DNA of 64,000 bases. Origin: an uncultured Oscillospiraceae bacterium (GTDB lineage: Bacteria; Bacillota; Clostridia; Oscillospirales; Oscillospiraceae). Below the pieces are notes generated by a model that worked only from the letters and a program-made list of their open reading frames with translations, was not told where the DNA came from and did no database searches. The stretch is taken from NCBI GenBank assembly GCA_934589225.1, contig CAKTNS010000005.1, forward strand, positions 1 to 64,000. Reading direction: 5' to 3'. Position 1 is the stretch's first letter. Every line of letters begins with the position of its first letter. Shown here piece by piece: positions 1 through 8,175 of the stretch. The position numbers and the translations under genes are program-made.

Positions 1-98
1 ACGCTTAAACAATTCCATTAATTGTCCAAGGTGTTATAGTTTGTCTTTACGTTATTCAATTTACAAGATGCAGCCGTCATCCAGCGGATGACCCTTTG

Positions 99-127
99 AT
101 ACTATCACAGAGCGTTTCATTTGTCAA
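99..127 (-). promoter_or_regulatory. sigma-A promoter, rRNA-type P2
   Basis: On the minus strand a perfect TTGACA (122-127) is separated by 17 nt from TAGTAT (99-104), reading out of the left edge. It resembles the promoter at 191-219 in its spacer as well (both contain TGTGATAG running into the -10), as expected of duplicated rrn promoters. The gene driven is outside the window. Confidence 0.7.
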
Positions 128-190
128 GAACTTTTTACATCCTTTTTCAAATTTCGACTTTTGCGCGTCGCCGCTCCGGAAAGCTTGGGT

Positions 191-219
191 ATTCTATCAC
201 AGCGATTCAGTTTTGTCAA
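191..219 (-). promoter_or_regulatory. sigma-A promoter, rRNA-type P1
   Basis: Minus-strand TTGACA (214-219), 17-nt spacer, TAGAAT (191-196). It is the upstream member of a tandem pair with the promoter at 99-127. No coding sequence lies between the two and position 1, so they probably drive a stable-RNA operon beyond the edge. Bases 1-98 hold no recognisable gene. Confidence 0.7.
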
Positions 220-234
220 TAGTTTTTTAAGAAT

Positions 235-271
235 TTTTTAAAGCCCGGCCTCCTTGTAAGGGGCCGGGCTC
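235..271 (-). terminator. terminator of the hpf transcript
   Basis: Nine-pair GC stem AGCCCGGCC / GGCCGGGCT (242-250 / 262-270) just past the hpf stop, followed on the minus strand by a T-rich stretch. Confidence 0.7.
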
Positions 272-288
272 AAAAAGGCTATTTATCT

Positions 289-825
289 TTACTTGACATC
301 ATCAATCAGGCCGTAGCCGCCATCATTTCTGCGGTAGACCACGGCAAAGCACCCGCCGTTGTCCGCATCCCGGAAAGCGAAGAAATCGTGGTTCAGCAGC
401 TCCATTTGAAGCACTGCTTCCTCCCTGTTCATGGGGCACATATAGAAATGCTTTTCCTTTGTAATGGTAATCTTGCCCTCTTCCTGCTCCGGTACGAACG
501 AGGTGGTCTCAACGGTACGGCTGAACGCATCCTGGCGAAGGCGACGGGCCAAGCGGGTCTTATTCTTACGGATCTGGCCTTCAATGGTTCCTACCGCCGC
601 ATCGATGGAAGCAAACATATCAGAAGTGCTCTCACTGGCACGGAACCAGGTACCTGCTCCATGCACCGTAAGCTCTGCCTTATTCTGATTTTTCTCTACA
701 GAAAATACGATGAGTGCCTCCGCGTCATCCTCAAAGTACCGAGCCAGCTTCATGACCTTTTTCTCGGCATAATCATGGACGTTGTCAGGCAGCTTCACTT
801 TCTTTTCACTGTACTGAAATTTCAT
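289..825 (-). CDS. hpf: ribosome hibernation promoting factor, long form
   Basis: Cytosolic ribosome-binding protein that silences ribosomes in stationary phase by blocking the decoding site and pairing 70S particles into 100S dimers. The 178 residues fit the long form. The N-terminal S30AE domain (about 1-100) starts MKFQYSEKK and contains the basic helix KNKTRLARRLR. The C-terminal dimerisation domain (about 120-178) contains MNREEAVLQMELLNHDFF. The start at 825 is chosen because AAAGGAGT lies at the right distance before it; an in-frame ATG at 906 has no such site and lies within the promoter stretch. A sigma-A promoter lies at 871-899. It is downstream of, and on the same strand as, the DUF4364 gene, with a 77-nt gap. 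Family assignment is secure. Confidence 0.95.
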   Translation of the reverse strand: MKFQYSEKKVKLPDNVHDYAEKKVMKLARYFEDDAEALIVFSVEKNQNKAELTVHGAGTWFRASESTSDMFASIDAAVGTIEGQIRKNKTRLARRLRQDAFSRTVETTSFVPEQEEGKITITKEKHFYMCPMNREEAVLQMELLNHDFFAFRDADNGGCFAVVYRRNDGGYGLIDDVK

Positions 826-870
826 AATCGGCAACTCCTTTCGTATAACCGGTCCTTCCGGTGTATACAA

Positions 871-899
871 ACTATACCACGATTTACCGATTTCGACAA
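871..899 (-). promoter_or_regulatory. sigma-A promoter of hpf
   Basis: Minus-strand TTGTCG (894-899), 17-nt spacer, TATAGT (871-876). It sits in the gap between the DUF4364 gene and hpf, so hpf can be transcribed on its own. Confidence 0.6.
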
Positions 900-902
900 G
901 GG

Positions 903-1445
903 TCACTCCCCTGCTTTGTCATCTTCGTCCAGCAGCTCCGCCATGGTCAGATTGTAGATATTCTCCGCCTTTCGCTCAAAGAGCTTGCTCAAGCGCACAG
1001 CCTGACGCTGGTTGGGCGCCAGAAGCTCCAGGGTCATCAGATTGCCCACCTCATCATCCAAGGCCATAATGACAGAAAAATCGCCGTTTTCCCGGGGAAT
1101 GACCTGGGTCTTTACAAAGCTGGACCGGCGCTGGGCACGGTTAAAGCGGGATACCGCATTCTCCGCTTTGCATTTGACGGTATAGGCCACGGAGTCCTCC
1201 GTAAGGGCACCGTCGGCACGGCCCTTATCGGTGATTTCATAGGTCTGGTCCTCCAGTTCCCGCAGGTGACCGCTTTCCACCATTTCCGGTACCGCCGTGC
1301 AGATGTCAAAATAGCTGAGGCATTCGTCCTGGAAGCACAGCTCATAGAGCTGCTGAATGGTAATCGGATAGCTCACCCGTGCCATAACAAACAGCACCAG
1401 GACCTTGACGTCCATCATATCATGAATAAATCCCAATCTCTGCAT
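903..1445 (-). CDS. DUF4364 family protein
   Basis: A 180-residue cytosolic protein of the DUF4364 family, common in Clostridia and of unknown function. The N-terminal half (about 1-75) reads like a winged-helix fold, with a PITIQQLYELC helix and YEITDKGR at the wing, so a transcriptional or RNA-binding role is possible but unproven. ATG at 1445 is preferred over an in-frame GTG at 1454, because AGAGGTGA is spaced for the ATG. It has its own promoter (1466-1493). The C terminus is acidic (LLDEDDKAGE). Confidence 0.8.
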   Translation of the reverse strand: MQRLGFIHDMMDVKVLVLFVMARVSYPITIQQLYELCFQDECLSYFDICTAVPEMVESGHLRELEDQTYEITDKGRADGALTEDSVAYTVKCKAENAVSRFNRAQRRSSFVKTQVIPRENGDFSVIMALDDEVGNLMTLELLAPNQRQAVRLSKLFERKAENIYNLTMAELLDEDDKAGE

Positions 1446-1465
1446 TTGCTTCACCTCTTGGTATC

Positions 1466-1493
1466 ATTATACGAAATCTTTGCTAAAAATCAA
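1466..1493 (-). promoter_or_regulatory. sigma-A promoter of the DUF4364 gene
   Basis: Minus-strand TTGATT (1488-1493), 16-nt spacer, TATAAT (1466-1471), about 20 nt before the start codon. Confidence 0.6.
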
Positions 1494-1542
1494 GCACCTG
1501 TTGTACCTCTTCCGCATATTTTGGAGCAAAGGAGGAATCATC

Positions 1543-2280
1543 ATGCCAAAAATTTGGGCTTCGGGCACCACCCCATCCCATAAAGCCGCCTGCAAACTGC
1601 TGAAAGCTGAGGGATTTCAGCTGACCGACGCGCCCTCCGGGGATGTGCAAGGGGTTTTTCTGGATGTTCCCAGCTTCCGTGGGTCGGATATTACCCCTGC
1701 GGCCCTTTCGGATCTCCTGCCAAAAGGGTGCGCCGTCATTGGCGGTGGGCTGTCTGCTCTGCAAGGGCAGGGGTATCCCCTCATTGATCTGTTGAAAAAT
1801 CCGGACTTTACCGCTCAAAACGCAGATATCACCGCCCGCTGTACCATCCGTCTGGCAATTGATCAGTTGGATGTGACCCTTCGGGGACTGCCGGTGCTGA
1901 TTTTGGGCTGGGGCAGGATCGGGAAGCTCTTGGCTAGGCTCTTGCGGGCTCTGGATGCCCAGGTTTGGGTCTACGCCCGGAAGGAAGCGGACCGGGCCAT
2001 GCTCCGGGCGCTGGGGTATGACACCATCGTGACCCCGCCGGAGGATGCCAGACTTGACAGGTTCCGGGTGATTTTTAACACCGTTCCCGCCCCCTTGCTC
2101 TCCGCATCCAAAACCGATTCCCTGCCGGAGTGCCTTTTGCTGGACCTTGCCTCCGTACCCGGGCTTTCCGGAAGCCGGGTGGTTCCTGCCAGAGGATTGC
2201 CGGGGCTTCTGGCTCCCGAAAGTGCCGGGGAACTGATCGGCCGGACCGTCATTCGACTGTGGAAGGAGAAGCGCACATGA
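1543..2280 (+). CDS. dpaA: dipicolinate synthase subunit A
   Basis: With DpaB it makes dipicolinic acid from a dihydrodipicolinate-pathway intermediate in the mother cell, for the spore core (SpoVFA). 245 residues. An N-terminal region (1-110) is followed by a Rossmann domain whose VLILGWGRIGKLLARLL carries GxGxxG; NAD(P)-binding dehydrogenase character is expected of the family. Start at 1543, directly after AAAGGAGGAATCATC; an in-frame ATG at 1480 has no ribosome binding site. The stop overlaps the dpaB start by 4 nt (ATGA), so translation is probably coupled. Marks the host as a spore former. It is shorter than the roughly 300-residue Bacillus protein. Confidence 0.9.
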   Translation: MPKIWASGTTPSHKAACKLLKAEGFQLTDAPSGDVQGVFLDVPSFRGSDITPAALSDLLPKGCAVIGGGLSALQGQGYPLIDLLKNPDFTAQNADITARCTIRLAIDQLDVTLRGLPVLILGWGRIGKLLARLLRALDAQVWVYARKEADRAMLRALGYDTIVTPPEDARLDRFRVIFNTVPAPLLSASKTDSLPECLLLDLASVPGLSGSRVVPARGLPGLLAPESAGELIGRTVIRLWKEKRT

Positions 2281-2852
2281 ACATTGGATTTGCTTTTTGC
2301 GGCTCGTTTTGTACATATGCCCAGGTTTTCCCTGTTTTTGAAGCACTTTCCAAAAGCCATCGGGTGATTCCGATTTTTTCCGCCGCCTCCGCCGCAACGG
2401 ACAGTCGGTTTGGCCTTGCCAAGGATTTTATGGCACGGGCCGCCTCCATTACCGGCGTGACACCCCTGACTACTCTGGAGGAAGTGGAACCCATCGGCCC
2501 AAAAGGGCTGCTGGACCTGCTGGTCATCGCCCCCTGCACCGGAAATACCCTGGCAAAGCTTGCCCACTCCGTTGCGGACGGCCCCGTTACCATGGCTGCC
2601 AAAAGCCAGCTTCGAAACGGGCGGCCCATCCTGCTTGCCGTATCCACCAACGACGCTCTGGCCGGTGCCGCGGAGAACATCGGCAGGCTTCTGCCCAGAC
2701 GGCACTATTATTTTGTTCCTTTCCGTCAGGACAACTGGGTGAAAAAGCCCACCTCCATGGTTGCGGAATTTAGCTTGATCCCCGCCGCCGCGGAAGCCGC
2801 TCTGGAAGGGCGGCAGCTGCAGCCCCTGCTGCTGCCGGGAGAACCGGCATAA
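2277..2852 (+). CDS. dpaB: dipicolinate synthase subunit B
   Basis: Flavoprotein-family partner (SpoVFB) of DpaA in dipicolinate synthesis. 191 residues. The fold is of the CoaC/UbiX flavoprotein type: MNIGFAFCGSFCTYAQVF at the N terminus, APCTGNTLAKLAHSVADGP in the middle, and a C-terminal VPFRQDNWVKKPTSM segment. Start ATG at 2277 inside the end of dpaA, with AAGGAG 9 nt upstream. Followed after the stop by a strong two-way terminator. Nothing else in the window belongs to sporulation with equal certainty. Confidence 0.92.
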   Translation: MNIGFAFCGSFCTYAQVFPVFEALSKSHRVIPIFSAASAATDSRFGLAKDFMARAASITGVTPLTTLEEVEPIGPKGLLDLLVIAPCTGNTLAKLAHSVADGPVTMAAKSQLRNGRPILLAVSTNDALAGAAENIGRLLPRRHYYFVPFRQDNWVKKPTSMVAEFSLIPAAAEAALEGRQLQPLLLPGEPA

Positions 2853-2889
2853 CAGCGCACCCGGCTCTCGAAAAAGCCGGGTGCTGTTA
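2851..2889. terminator. two-way terminator between dpaB and nadE
   Basis: Ten-pair stem GCACCCGGCT / AGCCGGGTGC with flanking AACA/TGTT extension, placed exactly between two convergent genes; T runs flank both sides. Confidence 0.75.
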
Positions 2890-2892
2890 TTT

Positions 2893-4842
2893 CTATTGCA
2901 GATTTTCAATTTCTCGGAGCCAAGCCGCGCCGCTGGCATCACTGGGCATACGCCAGTCGCCCCGGGGGCTGAGGCAGACGGAGCCGACCTTCACGCCCTC
3001 CGGCAGGCAGCTGCGTTTGAACTGCTGGGTAAAGAACCGGCGATAGAAGGCTTTCATCCACTTTTGAATGGTCTGAGGCTCAAATTCCTCCTGGAAGGCC
3101 CGGCAGGCCAATGTATAGATCTTTGTCGGAGAGAAGCCGAAGCGCAGCATATAATAGAGGAAGAAATCATGAAGGGCATAGGGACCCACCAAATCCTCCG
3201 TGTATTGGCTGATTTTTCCGGAGGCATCCGGGGGCAGCAGCTCCGGGCTGATGGGGGTATCCAAAATGTCCTCCAGGACCTCCTTTGCCCGGGCGAAATG
3301 GTCGTTTTCCGCAATGGAGTCGATCATCCAGCGGATCAGGGTCTTGGGGATGGAGGCGTTGACGCCGTACATGCTCATGTGGTCTCCATTGTAGGTACAC
3401 CAGCCCAGCGCCAACTCGCTGAGGTCCCCGGTGCCGATAACGATGCCCCCAACCACACTGGCATAATCCATTAAAATCTGGGTCCGCTCCCGGGCCTGGG
3501 CATTTTCATAGGTACCGTTCAGAATGCTCTTATCGTGGCCGATGTCCCGGAAGTGGCCGTCTACCGCCTGGCGGATATTGACTTCCTTTACGGAGATGCC
3601 CAATTTTTCCATCAATTCCAAGGAATTACGGTAGGTTCTGTCCGAGGTGCCGTAGCAGGGCATGGTAACGCCCCAGACATCCGTTGCGGGGCGACCCAGC
3701 TGGGTCATGGCCTCCACCGCCACCAGAAGGGCCAAGGTGGAATCCAGTCCCCCGGAGATGCCCACCACCGCCTTGCAGCCCAGGATTTCCAGCCGGCGGC
3801 GCAGTCCCGCCACCTGCATTTGGAAAATCTCCATACAGCGTTCGTGCCGGTCCTGATGGCCGGATGGTACAAAGGGCAGTTTATTGATGTGAATCAGGCT
3901 GCCGTCAGAGCGCAGGGGCTCCCGGCTTCCCGGAATCAGCTTCTGGGCCAGCATAGGCGCAAAGGCCGCCGCATTGTCGGAAAATGTCTTGTTTTTCCGG
4001 CGATCCGCCCGAATCTGCCCCAAATCGCAGTCCCGGATCAACAGGGTCTCTGACACCATGGCCTCCTGGGTCTGGCCCAGCAAAGTGCCATTTTGGGCGA
4101 TCAGGCACTGGCCGGAGAAAATCAGGTCCTGGGTGCTCTCCCCTGTTCCCGCTGAGGCGTAGGCATAGATTGAGGCCGTAGCGGCAGACTGATGCTTGAT
4201 GAGGTCCCGGCGGTAGGCCCGCTTTCCAATGGTCTCATTGGAGGCAGAGAGATTCACGATCACCTCCGCACCGCTGAGGGCCAGAATGGAGGAAGGAGGC
4301 ACCGGTGTCCACAGGTCCTCGCAAATCTCCACACCCATTTTGGTCCCCTCCCCCAGCAGGAACAGGGATTTGGCGGAAATAGGAGTCTGGATACATCCAC
4401 GGCTCGGCAGTTCCAGAACCGCCGTATCTGTACGAAGCCGGTTTCCGGAAGCAAACCAACGCTTTTCGTAAAATTCATTGTAGTTGGGCAGATAGGTTTT
4501 GGGCACCAGACCCAGCAGCACACCTGCGGACAGCACCGCCGCACAATTATAAAGTTCCCCGTTTAAGTGCAGCGGCAGGCCCACCACCGCCGTGACCCCG
4601 GGGCAGGACTCTGAACACTCCAAGAGCATTTCCAGGCCCCGCAAGGTTTCCGCATAAAGCGTCGACTGAAAAAACAAGTCCTGACAGGTGTAGCCCGTCA
4701 AGCTCAGCTCCGGAAATACCAAAATATCCGCCTTTTGCGCATCCGCGGTTTGGAGTATGGTACAGTGGTGTTCCGCATTTCGGATCGGGTCCGCCAAATG
4801 CACAGGAGGCACCGCACAGGCCACACGAATAAAATCCAGCAT
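2893..4842 (-). CDS. nadE: glutamine-dependent NAD+ synthetase
   Basis: Last step of NAD synthesis: amidates deamido-NAD with ATP, using ammonia released from glutamine and channelled from its own glutaminase domain. 649 residues, typical of the two-domain form. The N-terminal nitrilase-like glutaminase (about 1-280) shows the E-K-C triad in VFPELSLTGYTCQD, LVPKTYLPNYNEF and GVEICEDLW. The C-terminal synthetase (about 330-640) has the ATP pyrophosphatase loop GISGGLDSTL. The start at 4842 (MLDFIRVACAVPP) has GGAGTG upstream. Alone in its transcription unit, between the dpaB terminator and the metK terminator. Confidence 0.96.
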   Translation of the reverse strand: MLDFIRVACAVPPVHLADPIRNAEHHCTILQTADAQKADILVFPELSLTGYTCQDLFFQSTLYAETLRGLEMLLECSESCPGVTAVVGLPLHLNGELYNCAAVLSAGVLLGLVPKTYLPNYNEFYEKRWFASGNRLRTDTAVLELPSRGCIQTPISAKSLFLLGEGTKMGVEICEDLWTPVPPSSILALSGAEVIVNLSASNETIGKRAYRRDLIKHQSAATASIYAYASAGTGESTQDLIFSGQCLIAQNGTLLGQTQEAMVSETLLIRDCDLGQIRADRRKNKTFSDNAAAFAPMLAQKLIPGSREPLRSDGSLIHINKLPFVPSGHQDRHERCMEIFQMQVAGLRRRLEILGCKAVVGISGGLDSTLALLVAVEAMTQLGRPATDVWGVTMPCYGTSDRTYRNSLELMEKLGISVKEVNIRQAVDGHFRDIGHDKSILNGTYENAQARERTQILMDYASVVGGIVIGTGDLSELALGWCTYNGDHMSMYGVNASIPKTLIRWMIDSIAENDHFARAKEVLEDILDTPISPELLPPDASGKISQYTEDLVGPYALHDFFLYYMLRFGFSPTKIYTLACRAFQEEFEPQTIQKWMKAFYRRFFTQQFKRSCLPEGVKVGSVCLSPRGDWRMPSDASGAAWLREIENLQ

Positions 4843-4894
4843 AATAGGACACTCCGTTCTCGTTTTGTTTATCCCTAGTTTATCATGGATGGCA

Positions 4895-4935
4895 CCAAAA
4901 AACAACAAGGGCGGTCAATGGAAACCGCCCTTGTT
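4895..4935 (-). terminator. metK terminator
   Basis: Twelve-pair stem AACAAGGGCGGT / ACCGCCCTTGTT (4904-4915 / 4924-4935), with a T-rich stretch on the minus-strand 3' side. Confidence 0.8.
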
Positions 4936-4991
4936 TCATATTTTTTTGGTTGTGGAATGGGGCTGCGGCCCACAGGGTCTATGGATGCCCT

Positions 4992-6137
4992 TTAGATTCC
5001 TGCCAGCTTCCGCAATTCCTCAGCAATGTCGGTTTCTTCCCAGGTCTTTCCGGGGACACCGAAATGGCCCTTGGCGGCGGTGGAGGAATAGATGGGCTTG
5101 CGCAGGTCCAGCTTGCGGATGATTCCGGCGGGGGTCATATCGCAGACCTGACGCAGCAGCTCCGTCAGCCGCTCGTCAGAGACCTTACCGGTGCCGTAGC
5201 TGTCCACCCGGACAGACACCGGTTCCGCCACGCCGATGGCATAGGCCAGCTGCACCTGCACCTGCTGGGCCAACCCCGCCGCCACCAGGTTCTTGGCCAT
5301 ATACCGGGCCATATAGGCAGCGCTGCGGTCAACCTTGGTGGGGTCCTTGCCGGAGAAGGCACCGCCGCCGTGAGAGAAATAGCCGCCGTAGGTATCCACG
5401 ATGATTTTCCGTCCCGTAAGGCCCGTATCGCCGTTGGGGCCGCCGATGACAAAGTTACCGGTGGGATTGATGAAAATATGGGGAACGTCCTCTTCCCGGA
5501 ACCCATAGTCCCTTAAAACCGGGGCAATAACTTGTTCCCGCACATACTCCCGCAGCTGCTCCATGGGGAAGTCCGCACTGTGCATAATGGATACAACCAC
5601 CGTATCCACCCCCACGACCTTTCCCCGGTCGTCAAACTCCACGGTGACCTGGGTCTTTCCGTCGGGCCGCAGCAGCTCATTTTCCTTTACACACTCCGTA
5701 AGCTTGTTGCACAGGGCCCGGCTCAGGGCCGCAGGCAGGGGCATGAGCTCCGGGGTCTGGCTGCAAGCACCGCCAAACATCATGCCCTGATCTCCGGCAC
5801 CGCCTACCTCGTCGTTGGTGCCCAGGGCAATGTCTGCGGACTGGGTATGAATGCGGCACTGGATCTCCACGGTGTCCGCGTCAAAGCCGTCGCCGGGGTG
5901 GGTGTAGCCGATGGCACGAATGGCCTGGCGGGCCACGGCCTCGTAATCCACCTTTGCCTTGGTGGTGATCTCGCCGCAGATCAGGCAGAAATCCGTGGTG
6001 ACCATGGTCTCACAGGCCACCCGGGAACCGGGGTCCTGGGCAAGGCACGCATCCAGAATGGCATCGGAGATGGAGTCCGCCACCTTGTCCGGGTGGCCGT
6101 TGGTAACGCATTCAGAGGTGAATAATCTTTTTTCCAT
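4992..6137 (-). CDS. metK: S-adenosylmethionine synthase
   Basis: Makes SAM from methionine and ATP, releasing phosphate and pyrophosphate; cytosolic tetramer in the family. 381 residues. Signature motifs GAGDQGMMFG and GGGAFSGKDPTKVDRSAAY are intact, and MEKRLFTSECVTNGHPDKV gives the N-terminal ATP-binding His. Start at 6137, with AAAGGAAA upstream; further upstream in-frame starts lie inside the riboswitch terminator. Controlled by the SAM-I riboswitch at 6173-6318, so excess SAM stops its own synthesis. Single-gene transcript. Confidence 0.98.
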   Translation of the reverse strand: MEKRLFTSECVTNGHPDKVADSISDAILDACLAQDPGSRVACETMVTTDFCLICGEITTKAKVDYEAVARQAIRAIGYTHPGDGFDADTVEIQCRIHTQSADIALGTNDEVGGAGDQGMMFGGACSQTPELMPLPAALSRALCNKLTECVKENELLRPDGKTQVTVEFDDRGKVVGVDTVVVSIMHSADFPMEQLREYVREQVIAPVLRDYGFREEDVPHIFINPTGNFVIGGPNGDTGLTGRKIIVDTYGGYFSHGGGAFSGKDPTKVDRSAAYMARYMAKNLVAAGLAQQVQVQLAYAIGVAEPVSVRVDSYGTGKVSDERLTELLRQVCDMTPAGIIRKLDLRKPIYSSTAAKGHFGVPGKTWEETDIAEELRKLAGI

Positions 6138-6172
6138 GTTTTGTTTTCCTTTCTTTCCGGTTCTGTTTTGGA

Positions 6173-6318
6173 TAAAGAAAAACCGCACACCGAAGACCCG
6201 ATGTGCGAAAAAGCGTAAATCGAATCCTCATCTTTCGTCTGCCGCCGGATTTGGCACCTTGATAAACAGGTTGCCGGGTTTCATCGGGCCGTTCCCTCCA
6301 CCACTCTTGATAAGGCTT
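6173..6318 (-). promoter_or_regulatory. SAM-I (S-box) riboswitch with terminator
   Basis: Read on the minus strand, the aptamer (about 6219-6318) shows the S-box landmarks in order: CTTATCAAGAGTGGTGGAGG, GGCCCGATGAAACCCGGCAA, AAGGTGCCAAATCC and GATGAGGAT. An intrinsic terminator follows (stem 6184-6192 / 6199-6207, then TTTTTCTTT). The known logic is that SAM binding favours the terminator, which suits metK downstream. Confidence 0.95.
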
Positions 6319-6336
6319 TGTATGCAGTTTTCCAGT

Positions 6337-6365
6337 ATTCTACAAAGGTTTTGAAAAAATGTCAA
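6337..6365 (-). promoter_or_regulatory. sigma-A promoter of the metK leader
   Basis: Minus-strand TTGACA (6360-6365), 17-nt spacer, TAGAAT (6337-6342), about 20 nt before the S-box. Confidence 0.8.
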
Positions 6366-6406
6366 GAGGTTTTTTCCTGTCTGCGTCAAAGTTAACATTT
6401 CGGCCA

Positions 6407-6435
6407 TAGACAAACGGTTCATTCCCTGTTAAAAT
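6407..6435 (+). promoter_or_regulatory. probable promoter of the rhomboid-like gene
   Basis: TAGACA (6407-6412), 17-nt spacer, TAAAAT (6430-6435), 29 nt before the TTG start. Confidence 0.5.
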
Positions 6436-6464
6436 AGGCGCAAACACCGAAGGAGTTGACCCTA

Positions 6465-7319
6465 TTGAAAAACTGGCGAAGAAATTTTGAGCGGTTCTGC
6501 TACCGCAACCGGGGAAAAGGGATCCCCAACCTGATGCTGTATATCGTGCTGGGCAATGCCGTTGTCTACCTGATCAGCGCCATGGCCGGAAACTATACCC
6601 TGTACTATCTTTTGCGGTTTAACCGGACCGCCATCCTCCAGGGCCAGATTTGGCGGCTCATTACCTATCCTTTGACCCTGATGAACAGCAACATTCTCTT
6701 TATGCTGATCTCCCTGCTGTGCTATTATTCCCTGGGCAGCGCCATGGAGCGGCTGTGGGGCACGTTCAAATTCAACCTGTTTTATTTTTCCGGCGTTCTT
6801 CTGATGGACCTTTACGGAATGATTTTCGGGTGCAACGCAGACGTATATTATCTCAATATGAGCCTGTTCCTGGGATTTGCCACGCTGTATCCCCAGTCCG
6901 GATTTCTGCTGTTCTTCATCATTCCCGTGAAAGCCTGGGCATTTGCCCTGTTTGACCTGGCGGTCATCTTTATCGGACTGTTTCAAACGCCCTTTACCGC
7001 CTATAATCTCTTCCCCCTGGTGGCCCTGGGGAATTACTTCCTGTTCTTTGGAAAGGACGTATTGAACGTTGTGCCCCTTTCCTGGCAGAACAAGCTGCGA
7101 AAGCTGTTCCATAAGGCCCCCAAGCAGCCCAAGGTCATTCAGTTCCATGGAAGCCAGCAGCCGAAAAAAGCGGATAAACCTGCCTATACCCACAAATGCA
7201 CCGTCTGCGGCCGGACCGATGTATCAGACCCGGAGCTGGAATTCCGGTACTGCTCCAAGTGCAACGGCTATTACTGCTATTGTGAGGATCACATCAACAA
7301 CCACACGCACATCCAGTAA
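6465..7319 (+). CDS. rhomboid-like membrane protein with C-terminal zinc ribbon
   Basis: About 284 residues with six or so membrane segments in the first 195 residues (LMLYIVLGNAVVYLI, ILFMLISLLCYYSLGSAME and later), arranged like a rhomboid/derlin fold: the LxRLxTY-type segment IWRLITYPLTL and the Y-SLGSAMERLWG stretch are present. The GxSG serine and the late-helix histidine of active rhomboids are not seen, so it is probably a pseudo-protease. A basic linker leads to a C-terminal Cys/His domain (CTVCGRTD, YCSKCNGYYCYCEDHINNH). Start is TTG at 6465, because AGGAG lies 9 nt before it. The role is unknown; membrane protein quality control would fit the fold. Confidence 0.7.
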   Translation: MKNWRRNFERFCYRNRGKGIPNLMLYIVLGNAVVYLISAMAGNYTLYYLLRFNRTAILQGQIWRLITYPLTLMNSNILFMLISLLCYYSLGSAMERLWGTFKFNLFYFSGVLLMDLYGMIFGCNADVYYLNMSLFLGFATLYPQSGFLLFFIIPVKAWAFALFDLAVIFIGLFQTPFTAYNLFPLVALGNYFLFFGKDVLNVVPLSWQNKLRKLFHKAPKQPKVIQFHGSQQPKKADKPAYTHKCTVCGRTDVSDPELEFRYCSKCNGYYCYCEDHINNHTHIQ

Positions 7320-7385
7320 ACAGTCAAAAAGCACGGGGATATTGCCGTCATCCGCATTGGATTCTTGGAAACGGCACAAACGCAA

Positions 7386-7419
7386 CAAGGGGGGCAGCAA
7401 TTTTTTGCCGCCCCCCTTG
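7386..7419 (+). terminator. hairpin after the rhomboid-like gene
   Basis: Ten-pair stem CAAGGGGGGC / GCCCCCCTTG. The T run lies in the loop and there is none downstream, so termination strength is doubtful. Confidence 0.5.
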
Positions 7420-7496
7420 CTATATGATCATGATGTTCTGTTTGTCCACGGGGCGCATAGGATGTGCTATCCTACGATCGCTTAGGGGTGGTACTT

Positions 7497-8096
7497 ATGG
7501 AATATCCAACAAATCAGATCATTTTGCGAGGAAGTCTTTTGGAAATGCCCCTGTTTTCCCATGAAAGCCAGGGGCAGAAATTTTACAAGCTCTTTTTGCG
7601 GGTCCCCCGGCTGTCCGGGACCGTGGATACCCTGCCGGTGATTTTAAGAGAGCGGCTGTATCGGGAGGCGGACCTCACTGGCGGCGAAAACATCACCGTT
7701 ACCGGCAGCATCCGCTCTCACAATCTGCACACGCCCCAGGGGCGGCGGCTTCTGATTTTCCTCTTCGCGGACACGCTTTTGGCAGAAGACGGTCCGGCCC
7801 TGAATGAGGTCACCCTCTGCGGCAATCTTTGCCGGGAACCGAACTATCGGCGGACCCCTTTGGGCCGGGAAATCTGTGATGTTATGCTGGCGGTGCCCCG
7901 GCCCTCCGGGAAGGCGGACTATCTCCCCTGCATTCTCTGGGGCTCTCTGGCCCAGAAGGGGGCTTTGTGCCATGTGGGAGACCGGCTGGGGCTGGAGGGG
8001 CGGCTGCAAAGCAGGATCTATACCAAGCTCACCCCGGAAGGAGCCCAGGAGCGGACGGCTTACGAGATTTCCGCTTTGACAGCGGAAACGGAATAA
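7497..8096 (+). CDS. SSB-like protein with two OB folds
   Basis: 199 residues made of two similar halves: NQIILRGSLLEMP...FYKLFLRVPRLSGTVDTLPVIL and LNEVTLCGNLCREPNYRRTPL...CDVMLAVPRPSGKADYLPCIL. Each has the N-x-x-x-L-x-G-N/S...V.R.S....LPxxL pattern of single-stranded DNA-binding OB folds. The acidic DDDIPF-type tail of replicative SSB is missing, so it is a paralogue of unknown role rather than the main SSB. Start at 7497 after AGGGGTGGT. Precedes nth on the same strand by 79 nt, which weakly suggests a DNA repair link. Confidence 0.7.
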   Translation: MEYPTNQIILRGSLLEMPLFSHESQGQKFYKLFLRVPRLSGTVDTLPVILRERLYREADLTGGENITVTGSIRSHNLHTPQGRRLLIFLFADTLLAEDGPALNEVTLCGNLCREPNYRRTPLGREICDVMLAVPRPSGKADYLPCILWGSLAQKGALCHVGDRLGLEGRLQSRIYTKLTPEGAQERTAYEISALTAETE

Positions 8097-8175
8097 CTTC
8101 CCGGATTGCAAAAGTCCGCTTTCTGTGCTATTCTATCAGCGGTAAGATCAGATATAAAAGCAAGGATGGATGTTC

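Noticed and set aside
1515..1522. CATATTTT as a sigma-K -10 for dpaA
   Set aside because: The start of transcription would fall at the ribosome binding site, and the -35 AC match is by chance likely.
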